Part shown: one piece after another, positions 1 through 11,730 of the stretch
Layout: each line of letters opens with the position of its first letter
Position numbering within the stretch: the first letter of the stretch is position 1
From: Candidatus Bipolaricaulota bacterium
GTDB taxonomy: Bacteria; Bipolaricaulota; Bipolaricaulia; Bipolaricaulales; Bipolaricaulaceae
Direction: 5' to 3'
Assembly: GCA_014360985.1 (NCBI GenBank)
Contig: JACIWK010000009.1
Span: 24,803-88,802 of the forward strand
DNA length: 64,000 nucleotides
The notes under the pieces: model-generated
Database searches by the model: none
What the model was told of the DNA's origin: nothing
The model's input: only the letters and a program-made list of their open reading frames with translations
Translations under genes and position numbers: made by a program

Positions 1-1
1 G

Positions 2-841
2 GGTCAAACAACGCGTACCGTGACCGTGGCCCCCGTGGTTGTGAACCAGCCCCCCGTGGCCCAGTTCACGTACACGCCAGCCGCTCCCACAACGGGGGCA
101 GCGGTCACGTTCAACGGGACCGCGTCCTACGATCCGGACGGGACCGTTGTCGCCTACGCTTGGGACCTTACCGGCAACGGGGTCATCGACCGTTCCGGGC
201 CGGTGGTGACGTGGACCTACGCCGTGGCGGGGACGTACAACGCTACCCTGTACGTCACGGATAACCAAGGGGCGACGGGCCAGACGACCCAGGTTGTCGC
301 GGTGAGTCCGGTGGGGATCCCCGGGATGCCGGGGATGGCCCTGCCCGGGATCTACGTGTGGGGTACGGACACGTGGCGGATCACGGTCAACGGCTCGGGC
401 ATGTGGGTCACACCGCGGGCGTACCGGATCGAGCTCCGCACGGACGGACAGTTCATCAACGTGTCGAGCGACGCCGGACCCTATCCACTCGGGCTCGTCC
501 CCGAGCCGGTGAGCGAGGGGTGGCGGATCGTGTTCGAGGGCACGGTTAGCTCCGGGCGGATCACCCACTCTTTCCAGGTCCGCAACGCCTCGTCGATCTA
601 CATGGACCTGCGGCTGGACATGGATGGGGACGGAACCCTGGATCGGTCGGCGGGATTCGTGCGCCTGCGGCAGTTCGGGGTGAATCCCCCCGTGAACCCG
701 CTTGTGGTGGGGAACCCGGAGGGGTACACCGGGGAGTTGGTTCCCTCGCTCAACTTCCGGATTGGGTCCGCCCTCTCCTACACGGAGTTCGTGCGGATCG
801 TGTTCTGGCAGACGACGATCGGTGCCCTCGAGGGGATGTAG
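2..841 (+). CDS. PKD-domain surface protein, C-terminal part
   Basis: The reading frame is open to the left edge, so this is the C-terminal 279 residues of a larger protein; the GTG at 20 is internal. The first residues (GQTTRTVTV) match the end of a PKD repeat, and the same ending (GQTTQVVAVSP) closes the complete repeat that follows, which has PVAQFTYTP, YDPDGTVVAYAWDL and AGTYNATLYV. PKD domains are immunoglobulin-like folds typical of exported proteins. The last ~170 residues, including a DMDGDGTLDR stretch, match nothing I recognise. It probably acts outside the cell. A strong hairpin follows the stop. Confidence 0.8.
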   Translation, partial: GQTTRTVTVAPVVVNQPPVAQFTYTPAAPTTGAAVTFNGTASYDPDGTVVAYAWDLTGNGVIDRSGPVVTWTYAVAGTYNATLYVTDNQGATGQTTQVVAVSPVGIPGMPGMALPGIYVWGTDTWRITVNGSGMWVTPRAYRIELRTDGQFINVSSDAGPYPLGLVPEPVSEGWRIVFEGTVSSGRITHSFQVRNASSIYMDLRLDMDGDGTLDRSAGFVRLRQFGVNPPVNPLVVGNPEGYTGELVPSLNFRIGSALSYTEFVRIVFWQTTIGALEGM

Positions 842-864
842 CCCCGATCGTGGGATGAGCTTTC

Positions 865-897
865 GAGGCCCGGCCCCCACGGCCGGGCCTCTCCTTG
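865..897 (+). terminator. Intrinsic terminator after the PKD gene
   Basis: An 11-base perfect inverted repeat (GAGGCCCGGCC at 865-875 and GGCCGGGCCTC at 881-891) encloses a five-base loop 23 bases after the stop codon. The T tract after it is weak (CTCCTT), as is common in GC-rich genomes. Confidence 0.75.
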
Positions 898-902
898 GAG
901 GG

Positions 903-933
903 TTGCGCGTTGACCAGCGTGCAAGGGTATAAT
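903..933 (+). promoter_or_regulatory. Candidate promoter of the peptide importer operon
   Basis: A consensus TATAAT lies at 928-933. The best-placed -35-like box is TTGCGC at 903-908 (19-base spacer); TTGACC at 910-915 is closer to consensus but only 12 bases away. The leader to the ATG at 1102 would be about 160 bases. Confidence 0.4.
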
Positions 934-1101
934 CTTGCTACCGCTGGGACACGCGCCAAGAGAGAGGTCGGTTCCTAGCAAGGTCCGGTGTGGGGGGGTG
1001 ATCTGCGAGAGAAGAGATTGTCTGAGGTTGGAACCTGGGTGTGAATGGCGTCTCTCCCTACAAGGGAGAAGATGTGTGTTGGAGGAAGCAGGAGGTGTGG
1101 G

Positions 1102-2955
1102 ATGCGCAAGATTCTGATGTCGATTGTGCTGGTGGGTCTGGGTGTGCTGAGTGCTTGGGGTGGACCAGCTCTCAACAACCTGATCATCGGAGCTACCCAG
1201 GAGCCCTCGAACCTGTTCCCGTGGGAGGGCGCGGCGGACACCAAAGAGAACGTGATGGCCCTGTTCAACATCGGCCTCACGTATTTCGATTCCAACGGTC
1301 AGCTGTTGCCTGGGCTGGCTACGGAAGTGCCGACACCGGACAACGGCCGAGTCTGGATCGTCTACGATGCCAAAGGGAACTTCCTCTGCCAGATGGTCCA
1401 CTGGACATTGCGTGACGATGCCTTCTGGAGTGACGGCGTACCGATCACCACCGACGATGTCGTGTTCACATACAAAGTCCAGACTACGCCCGAGATTCCA
1501 GTCACGATGAGGACGTTCTCAGACCTCATCTCAGACATTCGCGTGCTCGGCCCCAAGGACTTCATCATTGTCTACGGAGCTCCCAACCTGTTCTATGCCA
1601 ACATCGGCGGGTCCATCGGCCTGGCGCGCTTCTACGACATCGCGCCTGCTCATGTCTGGGAGCCCATCTACGACCAGGTCATGGAGCAGGTCCGCGCTAA
1701 CCCTGACAAGGCAGGGGACATCATCTCTGGACAGCTCCTCGGTGCACCCTCGGCCACGGGCGTGGACCCGACCAAGGTCGTCGGGAGCGGAGCCTTTAAG
1801 TTCGCTGAGTGGCAGATCAACCAGTACATCCGGTTCACCCGCCGCGATGATTTCTTCCTCTCAGCGCCAGGTCCAGCGGCGAACTACGTCCAAGAGGTAG
1901 TGGTCAGGTTCATTGTGAACCAGCCTACACTTATCTCCGCTCTCCTGGCGGGGCAACTTGATGCTACAGATGACATCGCCCTTGCCGGCCAGGATCCGTC
2001 GGTCCTTCGCCAGCAGTACCGCCTGGGTGTGGCAACGGTGACGCCATCGGGATTCATCGAGGAAATCACATTCAACCTGTTCGATTCCTGCCAAGCGGCT
2101 GCAGATCTGCTCCTTGGAGACAAGCGGACCCGGCAGGCGATCATCCAGGCGATCGATCGAAAGGACCTGGCCGATACGGTTTTCCCGGGCGCCATAGTCT
2201 CCAACTCGTTCCTTGTGAGGGGTGACGTCGGCTTCACGGACGACCTGTACCAGTGGCCGTACGATCCGAGCGCGGCAAGGGTGTTGCTTGCCGAACTTGG
2301 TTGGGCGGATCGAGATGGCGACGGGGTATTGGAGCGTGTCACTGAAGACGGACGAACAGTGAAGTTCGAATTGCACTGGGTGGCCACGACCGCTGCTTTC
2401 CGGCTCCGCACAGGGGAGATCCTTCAGGAATTCCTTGCCGACGTTGGGATCCGCCTGATACCCGAGAACTTGCCGGGGAGCGTGGTCTTCGCGACTGAGT
2501 ACTGCAACCATGGGTCGGAATGCACATGGCGCGGGCTCATCGAGTGGGCGGAGGCCGGCGGGATAGGTCAAGCGCCAGCGGACCCGATCAGCAATGAGCT
2601 GTGGGCCTTTGACCGTCTGAAGGAACCCGTGAGCAAGGTGCCCGAGAACATCCCATCGGCTGCGAACGGGTTCGCTGGGACGAATGTTGGTGGCTGGATC
2701 AACCACGAGTTCGATCAGCTCCGCGCGGATGCGCTGCGGGAGTTCGATCTGGAGAAGCGGGCGGCAATCGTCGTGCAGATGCAGAAGATCTTCAACGAAG
2801 AACTGCCGAAGATACCTCTCTACGAGCGAACCGACCTGATTGCCTTCGCGACTGGCTTAGTAAACTACAATCGTGGAACCCCGGTCGCACGTACGCAGTT
2901 CTGGAACCCATGGGAATGGGGTTGGGAACAGAACGGAGCAAGGTCCGTTCGCTGA
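1102..2955 (+). CDS. ABC transporter substrate-binding protein, family 5 (peptide type)
   Basis: This 617-residue protein is the extracytoplasmic receptor of a DppA/OppA-type importer. I chose the ATG at 1102 because GGAGGT sits just upstream at 1091 and a signal peptide begins there (MRKILMSIVLVGLGVLSAWG); the open frame extends 19 codons further up without a leader. Family features include GATQEPSNLFPW near the mature N terminus, the D(A/D)FWSDGVPITTDDVVFTY block and VGSGAFKFAEW. There is no lipobox cysteine, so it is probably soluble in a periplasm. Two permease genes follow after a hairpin. The real ligand (peptide, oligosaccharide or other) cannot be read from sequence. Confidence 0.88.
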   Translation: MRKILMSIVLVGLGVLSAWGGPALNNLIIGATQEPSNLFPWEGAADTKENVMALFNIGLTYFDSNGQLLPGLATEVPTPDNGRVWIVYDAKGNFLCQMVHWTLRDDAFWSDGVPITTDDVVFTYKVQTTPEIPVTMRTFSDLISDIRVLGPKDFIIVYGAPNLFYANIGGSIGLARFYDIAPAHVWEPIYDQVMEQVRANPDKAGDIISGQLLGAPSATGVDPTKVVGSGAFKFAEWQINQYIRFTRRDDFFLSAPGPAANYVQEVVVRFIVNQPTLISALLAGQLDATDDIALAGQDPSVLRQQYRLGVATVTPSGFIEEITFNLFDSCQAAADLLLGDKRTRQAIIQAIDRKDLADTVFPGAIVSNSFLVRGDVGFTDDLYQWPYDPSAARVLLAELGWADRDGDGVLERVTEDGRTVKFELHWVATTAAFRLRTGEILQEFLADVGIRLIPENLPGSVVFATEYCNHGSECTWRGLIEWAEAGGIGQAPADPISNELWAFDRLKEPVSKVPENIPSAANGFAGTNVGGWINHEFDQLRADALREFDLEKRAAIVVQMQKIFNEELPKIPLYERTDLIAFATGLVNYNRGTPVARTQFWNPWEWGWEQNGARSVR

Positions 2956-2964
2956 AGGCGTGGA

Positions 2965-2996
2965 GTGCCGGGGGCGATTGAGGTCGCCCCCGGCAC
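2965..2996 (+). terminator. Strong intercistronic hairpin after the binding-protein gene
   Basis: A 13-base perfect inverted repeat (arms 2965-2977 and 2984-2996, six-base loop) lies ten bases after the binding-protein stop and 15 before the permease ATG. No T tract follows, so it may be a partial terminator or an mRNA 3' stabiliser giving more receptor than permease. Confidence 0.6.
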
Positions 2997-3011
2997 CCGT
3001 CTCCTAGCCTA

Positions 3012-3975
3012 ATGCCAGCCTACGTTGCCCGTCGTTTGCTGCAGGTCGTCCCGACCCTGCTGGTGATCTCGCTCATCGTCTACGGCCTGCTTTCTCTTAA
3101 GCCGGGTGATCCGATAGACGAGCTTCGTCGTGGGAACCCTGGGTTTACCCAGGAGGACTACGAACGCCTGCGAGAGTTCTACGGCCTGGACAAGCCTTGG
3201 TACGTGCGTTACTGGCGTTGGCTGGGGCGCGCAGTGCAGGGGGACTTCGGCCCGTCGAGGCAGTTCGGGCGACCGGCCGCGCAGTACGTATTCGAGAATC
3301 GCCTCCCGAACACGCTCCTCCTGTCGGGGGTTGCTGTGGTGGTTGCGCTGTTGATCTCAATTCCCACTGGGGTCCTGTCAGCGCTCAAGCAGCATTCAGC
3401 TCTTGACTACACAGTGACGGTGCTCAACTTCCTAGGCGTCTCTGTGCCCATCTTCTGGTTAGGAATCATGCTCATCTATCTCTTCGCGGTCAGAACGGGT
3501 GGTCTCTTGCCTGCGGGAAGCATGATGACCCCTGGCATCACAGGGACGTGGGCCGTGTTTGTGGACCGGCTGCGCCACCTCCTCCTTCCCGTCGTCGCCC
3601 TCTCTTCCCTGCAACTCGCGCAGTGGACCCGGTTCATGCGGAGTTCGATGCTCGAAGTGATCCGCCTCGATTACCTGACCACAGCTCGCGCGAAGGGGGT
3701 GTGCGAAAGGAGGGTTATCTACCGTCACGCCCTGCGGAACGCGATCCTACCCCTCATCACGCTCGTTGGCTTGAGCATCCCCCAGCTCTTCTCCGGGGCT
3801 GTGCTTACAGAGACCGTGTTCAACTGGCCAGGGATGGGCCGCGCGATCTTCGACGCGATCCTTGTGAACGACTTCAACGTCGCCATGGTGTCTTTGATGT
3901 TCATCTCGCTCCTTGTCCTGAGCTGCAACCTACTCGCGGATCTTGCCTACGCCTTCGCCGACCCGCGTATTCGCT

Positions 3976-3983
<8 letters not shown>
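3012..3983 (+). CDS. ABC transporter permease, DppB/OppB type
   Basis: The 323-residue integral membrane protein starts MPAYVARRLLQVVPTLLVISLIVYGLL, the classic N terminus of DppB-like permeases, followed by the soluble GDP...GLDKPWYVRYW segment. The cytoplasmic EAA loop that contacts the ATPase is visible as TARAKGVCERRVIYRHALRNAILP. About six membrane helices are present. It should pair with the next permease, whose ATG overlaps its stop. The substrate follows the upstream binding protein and is not known. Confidence 0.9.
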
Positions 3984-6573
<2,590 letters not shown>

Positions 6574-6574
6574 G

Positions 6575-9500
6575 GTGGCGTTCGTTCACCTTCACGTGCA
6601 CTCCGAGTACTCGCTCCTCGATGCGATGGGGCGGGTGCGGGAGTTGGTGGCCCGCGCCGCGGAGCTGGGGATGCCCGCCCTCGCCCTCACCGATCACGGG
6701 AACGTGTCGGGGGTGGTCAAGTTCTACCGGGCGGCCCGGGAGAAGGGGATCAAGCCCCTCCTCGGGGCTGAGCTCTACGTCGCCCCTGATTCGCGCCACT
6801 CCCGCGACCCCTCCCGGAGCCGCTCCCCTTACCACCTTGTGCTGCTGGCGATGGACCGGACGGGGTGGCAGAACCTCCTTCTCCTCACCAGCCGCGCCCA
6901 TACCGAAGGGTTCTACTACAAGCCGCGGGTCGACCTCGATCTCCTCGCCGACCATGCTCAAGGGTTGATCGCTCTGTCGGCCTGCGAGTCAGGCGAGGTG
7001 CAGCGCCTCCTCCTCCAGGGGCGACCGGACGAGGCGGCGGCCGCGGCGGGCCGGCTGGGGGAGGTATTCCCCGGCAGGTTCTATATCGAGCTTCAGGACC
7101 ACGGTCTGGAGCGACACCGGGCGCTGGTGCGGAGTCAGCTCGCCCTCGCCGCGCGGTTGGACCTCCCCGTCATCGCCACGGCCGATGTGCACTACCTCCA
7201 TCCCGAGGATCAGGAGCCGCATCGCGTCCTCATCAACATCCAGGCGGGGAAGAAGTTGTCCGATCCCGATGCCCGATCCTTCGATGGGGACGGGTACCAC
7301 TTCATGACCGAGGAGGAGATGGAGGCGCGGTTCCGCGAGATTCCGGGGGCGCTGGCGGCGACGCTCGCCGTGGCCGAGCGGTGCGAGCTTGAACTCGAGC
7401 TCGGCCGGCGTCTCCTGCCGCGCTACCCAGGGGACCTTCCGCCGGCGGAGGAGCTCGCGGCCCAAGTCTGGGCGGGGGCCCACGCTCGATTCGGAGATCC
7501 TCTCCCGGCCGAGGTCCGGGAGAGGCTGACCTACGAGCTCGACGTGATCACGCGGATGGACCTCGCTCCCTACTTTCTGATCGTCGCCGACTTCGTCGGC
7601 TACGCGCGCCGGAACAGGATCCCCGTCGGCCCGGGCCGGGGATCAGCGGCGGGCTCGCTCGTGGCCTACGTGTTGGGGATCACCCAGGTGGATCCGCTTC
7701 GGTTTGGGCTCCTGTTCGAGCGGTTCCTGAACCCGGATCGCGTGACCCTGCCCGACTTCGACATCGATTTCTGCGTCCGGGGTCGGGACGAAGTCATCCG
7801 CTACGTCGCGGACCGCTATGGCCGCGATCACCTCGCCCAGATCGCCACGTTCGACCGGATGGCGGCTCGGTCCGTGGTCCGCGACGTGGCCCGCGTCTTG
7901 GGGGTACCCTACGAACGAGCGGATCGGATCGCGAAGCTCGTCCCATTTGGGATGACCCTCCCTCGGGCCCTGGACCAGGTGCCGACCCTCAAGGAGATGG
8001 CCGAGGGGGAAGAGGAGACGCGAAAGCTGTTCGAGATCGCCCGGCGGTTGGAGGGCCAGCTGCGCAACAGCTCGACCCACGCCGCGGGAGTGGTCATCGC
8101 CCCCGAGCCGCTCGAGCGGTTCATCCCTCTGCTGCGGTTGGCCGACGGGCAGTTCGTGACCCAGTTCGACATGCACGACGTAGAGGCAGTGGGCCTCCTC
8201 AAGATGGATTTCTTGGGGCTACGCAATCTGACCCTGCTCGACGATGTGCGGCGGCTCGTGGAGAAGCGAACCGGGGTCGAGGTTGACCTGGACCGGATCC
8301 CCCTCGATGACCCAGCGACGTACGCGCTCATCCAGTCCGGCCAGACCACTGGCGTGTTCCAGATCGAGTCCCCGGGGATGAAGGCCCTCATCCGGAGGCT
8401 TGAGCCGACAGAGTTTCGCGATCTGGTCGCCCTCCTGGGCCTATTCCGCCCCGGCCCGCTCGACTCGGGGATGGCCGACGACTACATCGAGCGCAAGCAC
8501 GGCCGCCAGCCGGTCACCTATCCCCACCCCGCGACTGAAGAGGTGCTCGCCGAAACGTACGGGCTCCCCATCTACCAGGACCAGATCCTCCTCCTCGCCC
8601 AGCGGCTGGCGGGGTTCACTCTGGGGGAGGCCGATCTCCTGCGGCGGGCGATGGGGAAGAAGAAGCCGGAGGAGATGGCGGAGATGGAGTCCCGGTTCGT
8701 GGACGGCTGCGTCCGGAACGGGATCCCCACTGAGGAGGCCCGCCGGATCTTCTCCGACATCGAGAAGTTCGCGCGGTACGGGTTCGTCAAGGCGCACGCG
8801 ACCGCGTACGCGTTCATCACCTACTGGACGGCCTACTTCAAGGCGCACTACCCCACGGAGTTCATGGCCGCCCTTCTCACCTCGGTCCAAGACAACACCG
8901 ACAAGGTGGTGGCGTACATCGAGGAGTGCCGAGGGATGGGCCTCGAGGTCCTGCCCCCCGATGTGAACGAGTCGGAGGCGGGATTCACTCCTGTGGGGGA
9001 GGGGAGGATCCGATTCGGGCTCGGCGCGATCAAGAACGTCGGCGTGGGGGCAGTGGAGGCGATCTGCGCGGTCCGCGGGTCCGGGTTCAGGAGCTTCTTC
9101 GACTTTTGCCAACGCATCGACCCCGAGCGGGTGGGGCGGGAGACGGTGGAATGCCTCATCAAAGCCGGCGCGATGGACCGGTTCGGGCTGCCGCGCAAGG
9201 CCCTGATGGCCCTCGTCTGCGAGGGGGTGCGGCTTGCGCAGCTATCCCGTGCCCAGCGGGTGTCAGGGCAGCGGTCGTTCTTCGAGGCGGAGGAACTTGC
9301 CCCCAAGCTCGAGGTGGGGGAGAGCGAGTTCCCCCGGGAGACGCTTCTCAAGTTCGAACGCGAGCTCCTCGGCCTCTACCTGTCCGGGCATCCGCTCGAC
9401 GCCCACGTCGCCGAGCTGCGGGCGCGGGGCGTGGTCCCCCTTGGCGAGACGGCGGCCCAGACCCGGGCGTTCCACATCGCTGGCCAGGTCCGAACGGTTA

Positions 9501-9952
9501 AGGTCGTGGCGACCCAGGATGGTCCGATGGCGTTCCTGTCCGTGGAGGATGCGTCCGGGGAGGCGGAGGTGGTGGTGGGTCCTCGTCTGTACCAGTCGCG
9601 GGGAAGGGCGATCCAAGAGGGAGCGCTCCTCGTCGTCCGTGTGCGGTGGTCGGAGCGCAATGGGTCACGTCGCCTGCAGGCCCTCGACGTTGAGCCTCTG
9701 GTCCAATCGGGTGGTAATCCCCCCCAGTGCTGGATCGAGCTCCCGCTTGATCTGGCCACCCCCGAGAACGCGGAGCGCCTGGGAGCGATCCTCGCCGACC
9801 ACCCGGGTCCGGTCGTGGCCCGGGTGCGTCTCCGGGAGGGGGGCCGGGAGCTCACCGTCGAGGCCGGTCCGCGGTATGCGGTGCAGCCCTGCCCTGAGCT
9901 CGGACAGAGGCTTGCCCAACTCGGCCCTGGAGTGCGGGTGGAGTGGGGATGA
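6575..9952 (+). CDS. dnaE: DNA polymerase III subunit alpha
   Basis: This is the replicative polymerase of the DnaE1 type (1125 residues). The N-terminal PHP domain shows FVHLHVHSEYSLLDAMGRV and ALTDHGN; the palm carries the catalytic acidic motif PDFDIDFCVRGRDEV near residue 393; the fingers and helix-hairpin-helix region follow (ATAYAFITYWTAYFKAHYP, RFGLGAIKNVG); an OB fold occupies ~965-1055. The GTG start at 6575 follows GGAGGT and lies one base after the ftsB-like stop. It ends four bases into yvcK (ATGA), so the cluster is one transcription unit. Confidence 0.97.
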   Translation: MAFVHLHVHSEYSLLDAMGRVRELVARAAELGMPALALTDHGNVSGVVKFYRAAREKGIKPLLGAELYVAPDSRHSRDPSRSRSPYHLVLLAMDRTGWQNLLLLTSRAHTEGFYYKPRVDLDLLADHAQGLIALSACESGEVQRLLLQGRPDEAAAAAGRLGEVFPGRFYIELQDHGLERHRALVRSQLALAARLDLPVIATADVHYLHPEDQEPHRVLINIQAGKKLSDPDARSFDGDGYHFMTEEEMEARFREIPGALAATLAVAERCELELELGRRLLPRYPGDLPPAEELAAQVWAGAHARFGDPLPAEVRERLTYELDVITRMDLAPYFLIVADFVGYARRNRIPVGPGRGSAAGSLVAYVLGITQVDPLRFGLLFERFLNPDRVTLPDFDIDFCVRGRDEVIRYVADRYGRDHLAQIATFDRMAARSVVRDVARVLGVPYERADRIAKLVPFGMTLPRALDQVPTLKEMAEGEEETRKLFEIARRLEGQLRNSSTHAAGVVIAPEPLERFIPLLRLADGQFVTQFDMHDVEAVGLLKMDFLGLRNLTLLDDVRRLVEKRTGVEVDLDRIPLDDPATYALIQSGQTTGVFQIESPGMKALIRRLEPTEFRDLVALLGLFRPGPLDSGMADDYIERKHGRQPVTYPHPATEEVLAETYGLPIYQDQILLLAQRLAGFTLGEADLLRRAMGKKKPEEMAEMESRFVDGCVRNGIPTEEARRIFSDIEKFARYGFVKAHATAYAFITYWTAYFKAHYPTEFMAALLTSVQDNTDKVVAYIEECRGMGLEVLPPDVNESEAGFTPVGEGRIRFGLGAIKNVGVGAVEAICAVRGSGFRSFFDFCQRIDPERVGRETVECLIKAGAMDRFGLPRKALMALVCEGVRLAQLSRAQRVSGQRSFFEAEELAPKLEVGESEFPRETLLKFERELLGLYLSGHPLDAHVAELRARGVVPLGETAAQTRAFHIAGQVRTVKVVATQDGPMAFLSVEDASGEAEVVVGPRLYQSRGRAIQEGALLVVRVRWSERNGSRRLQALDVEPLVQSGGNPPQCWIELPLDLATPENAERLGAILADHPGPVVARVRLREGGRELTVEAGPRYAVQPCPELGQRLAQLGPGVRVEWG

Positions 9953-11262
9953 GGATCCCTCCGGTTCTGAAGCTTCTCCTTCCGGGGATGGGGGTCAAGC
10001 GCTGGTTCTTCCTCTCCCTGGCTGGGATTGCGCTCGTCGCGTTCGGGGCGCTGTGTCTGGTTGGGGACGGGGGGATGAGGGGTCTATATGCCCTCCTGTT
10101 GCGCCATCTGCCCTTTCTGTGGCGGCCCGTGTTCGGGGCGGTGGTGGCGGCGGTGGGGTTCGCGGGCACGGTGGTGGGGATGGCCTGCGCCGTGCGGGCG
10201 ATTCTCCACGCCGTCTCCCCTCGCCAGGGGGGGGCGGTGGCCGAGGCGCTGTACCAGGGGCGGATCCTGCGCGCTGCGCCGCACATCGTGGCCATCGGCG
10301 GGGGGACCGGCCTGTCGACTCTCCTCCGTGGGATCAAGTCCTACACGGCCAACCTCACTGCCGTGGTGACGGTGATGGACAGCGGAGGGAGCTCGGGCCG
10401 GTTGCGGACCGAACTCGATGTCCTCCCTCCCGGTGACGTGAGGAACTGCCTTCTCGCCCTCGCCGCGGACGAGGAGCGGATGGCCCGGTTCATGCAGCAT
10501 CGCTTCCGCTCTGGCGAGGGGCTGGTCGGGCATTCGCTCGGGAACATCCTCCTCGCGGGGATGGAGCAAGCGGCGGGGGGGTTCGACCGCGCCGTGGAGG
10601 AGGCGAGCCATTTTCTGTCCGTGCGTGGGAAGGTGGTCCCGGCAACCCTCGATCGCACCGACCTCGTTGCCGACCTGGCCGACGGGCGGAGGGTGGTCGG
10701 AGAGGCAGAGATCGCGGCAGCCCACGTTTCGATCCGTCGCCTCGGTTTGACCAACCCCGCGCGGGCCTATCCGGTGGCGGTGGAAGCGATCCGGGGAGCT
10801 GACCTGATCCTCTTGGGGCCTGGGAGCTTGTACACGAGCATCATCTCGAACCTCCTTGTGGCCGGGATCGCGGATGCGATCGCCCAGGCCCCAGCCGAGA
10901 AGATCATCATCATGAACCTGATGACCGAACCTGGGGAGACGGATGGCTTCACGGCCAGCGATCACCTCAAGGTCCTCTCCGAACACGTCGACCTGCGGCG
11001 ATTCCACACCGTGGTGGTGAACACCGAGCTTCCTCCAGCGGAGGTCCTCGCTCGGTACCGTGACGACGGAAGCGAACCGGTGGCGGACGATCTGCGGGGA
11101 GTGAAGGCGTTTGGGATGCGTGTGATCCGCGCTCCCCTGCTCGAGATCGTGGAGATCGAGGGGAAGCGGACGGTGAAGCACGATCCCCAGAAGCTGGCGC
11201 GGGTCCTGGCCCGGGAGGCGCGCGTCCTCCGTCGCTCGTGGACCCGCTGGTTCAGCGGCTAG
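9949..11262 (+). CDS. yvcK: YvcK/CofD-like protein (gluconeogenesis factor family) with N-terminal membrane helices
   Basis: Residues ~105-430 are a CofD-fold domain with the nucleotide-binding HIVAIGGGTGLSTLLRGIK, VVTVMDSGGSSGRLR and LPPGDVRNCLLALA motifs of the YvcK/UPF0052 family, which binds UDP-sugars and is needed for cell-wall homeostasis under gluconeogenic growth in Bacillus. The first ~90 residues add two hydrophobic helices (WFFLSLAGIALVAFGALCLV and VFGAVVAAVGFAGTVVGMA) absent from Bacillus YvcK, so this form is likely membrane-anchored. The ATG at 9949 overlaps the dnaE stop. An IS3 element lies 100 bases downstream. Confidence 0.85.
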   Translation: MRIPPVLKLLLPGMGVKRWFFLSLAGIALVAFGALCLVGDGGMRGLYALLLRHLPFLWRPVFGAVVAAVGFAGTVVGMACAVRAILHAVSPRQGGAVAEALYQGRILRAAPHIVAIGGGTGLSTLLRGIKSYTANLTAVVTVMDSGGSSGRLRTELDVLPPGDVRNCLLALAADEERMARFMQHRFRSGEGLVGHSLGNILLAGMEQAAGGFDRAVEEASHFLSVRGKVVPATLDRTDLVADLADGRRVVGEAEIAAAHVSIRRLGLTNPARAYPVAVEAIRGADLILLGPGSLYTSIISNLLVAGIADAIAQAPAEKIIIMNLMTEPGETDGFTASDHLKVLSEHVDLRRFHTVVVNTELPPAEVLARYRDDGSEPVADDLRGVKAFGMRVIRAPLLEIVEIEGKRTVKHDPQKLARVLAREARVLRRSWTRWFSG

Positions 11263-11365
11263 TGTCCTGTCAGGGTAGTGAGTAGCCAGGTACGGGCAAG
11301 CTGAGTACAGTGAGGCATGTCCAACAGAGCGCTCGTAGTGGAGTTGACCCCGGAGGAGCTGAAGC
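11263..11365. other. Gap before the IS3 element, with a clipped small frame
   Basis: The stretch holds no recognised gene. A 26-codon frame (ATG 11317, stop 11395-11397, beginning MSNRALVVELTPEELK) runs through the IS left end at 11366. It could be a gene cut by the insertion, but nothing similar resumes on the other side of the element. Confidence 0.3.
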
Positions 11366-11415
11366 TGCCCCGGTATCGTGGACAGGTTAGGGCTTAGGAA
11401 GAGGAGGGGAAGACG

Positions 11416-11730
11416 ATGCCGAGGACACGACCGCCGTACCCGCCGGAGTTCCGGCGGCAGATCGTGGAGTTGGTGCGGGCCGGGCGCTCGATGCGCGAGC
11501 TCGCTTCGGAGTTCGAGCCCTCGTACGAGACGATCCGGGAGTGGGTGCGGCAGGCCAACCGCGATGAGGGGCTGGACCTGTCGGGGCCGACCACGGACGA
11601 GAAGGAGGAACTGCGTCGCCTGAGGCGTGAGAACCGTCAGCTCCGGCTGGAGCGGGAGATCTTGGCAAAAGCCGCGGCCTGGTTCGCTCAGGAGACCGGC
11701 TCGGTACCGCGGAAGCGTACCGATTCGTGA
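11416..11730 (+). CDS. IS3-family transposase OrfA
   Basis: The 104-residue protein is the helix-turn-helix DNA-binding subunit: YPPEFRRQIVELVRAG, then SYETIREWVRQA, then a C-terminal leucine-zipper-like coil (EELRRLRRENRQLRLEREIL). ATG 11416 follows GAGGGGAAG. AAAAG at 11667-11671 is a plausible slippery site for the -1 frameshift that normally fuses OrfA to OrfB in this family. The OrfA frame itself looks intact. Confidence 0.88.
   Translation: MPRTRPPYPPEFRRQIVELVRAGRSMRELASEFEPSYETIREWVRQANRDEGLDLSGPTTDEKEELRRLRRENRQLRLEREILAKAAAWFAQETGSVPRKRTDS

Noticed and set aside
910..933. TTGACC and TATAAT as a consensus promoter pair
   Set aside because: The spacer is only 12 bases; a normal sigma-70-type enzyme would not use both boxes. 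The -10 was kept with a weaker -35.
11240..11320. TGTCCTGTCAGGGTAG at 11263 as the IS3 left end
   Set aside because: It does not pair with the right end; the 18/20 match at 11366 and the matching scar at 19427 fix the left end there.
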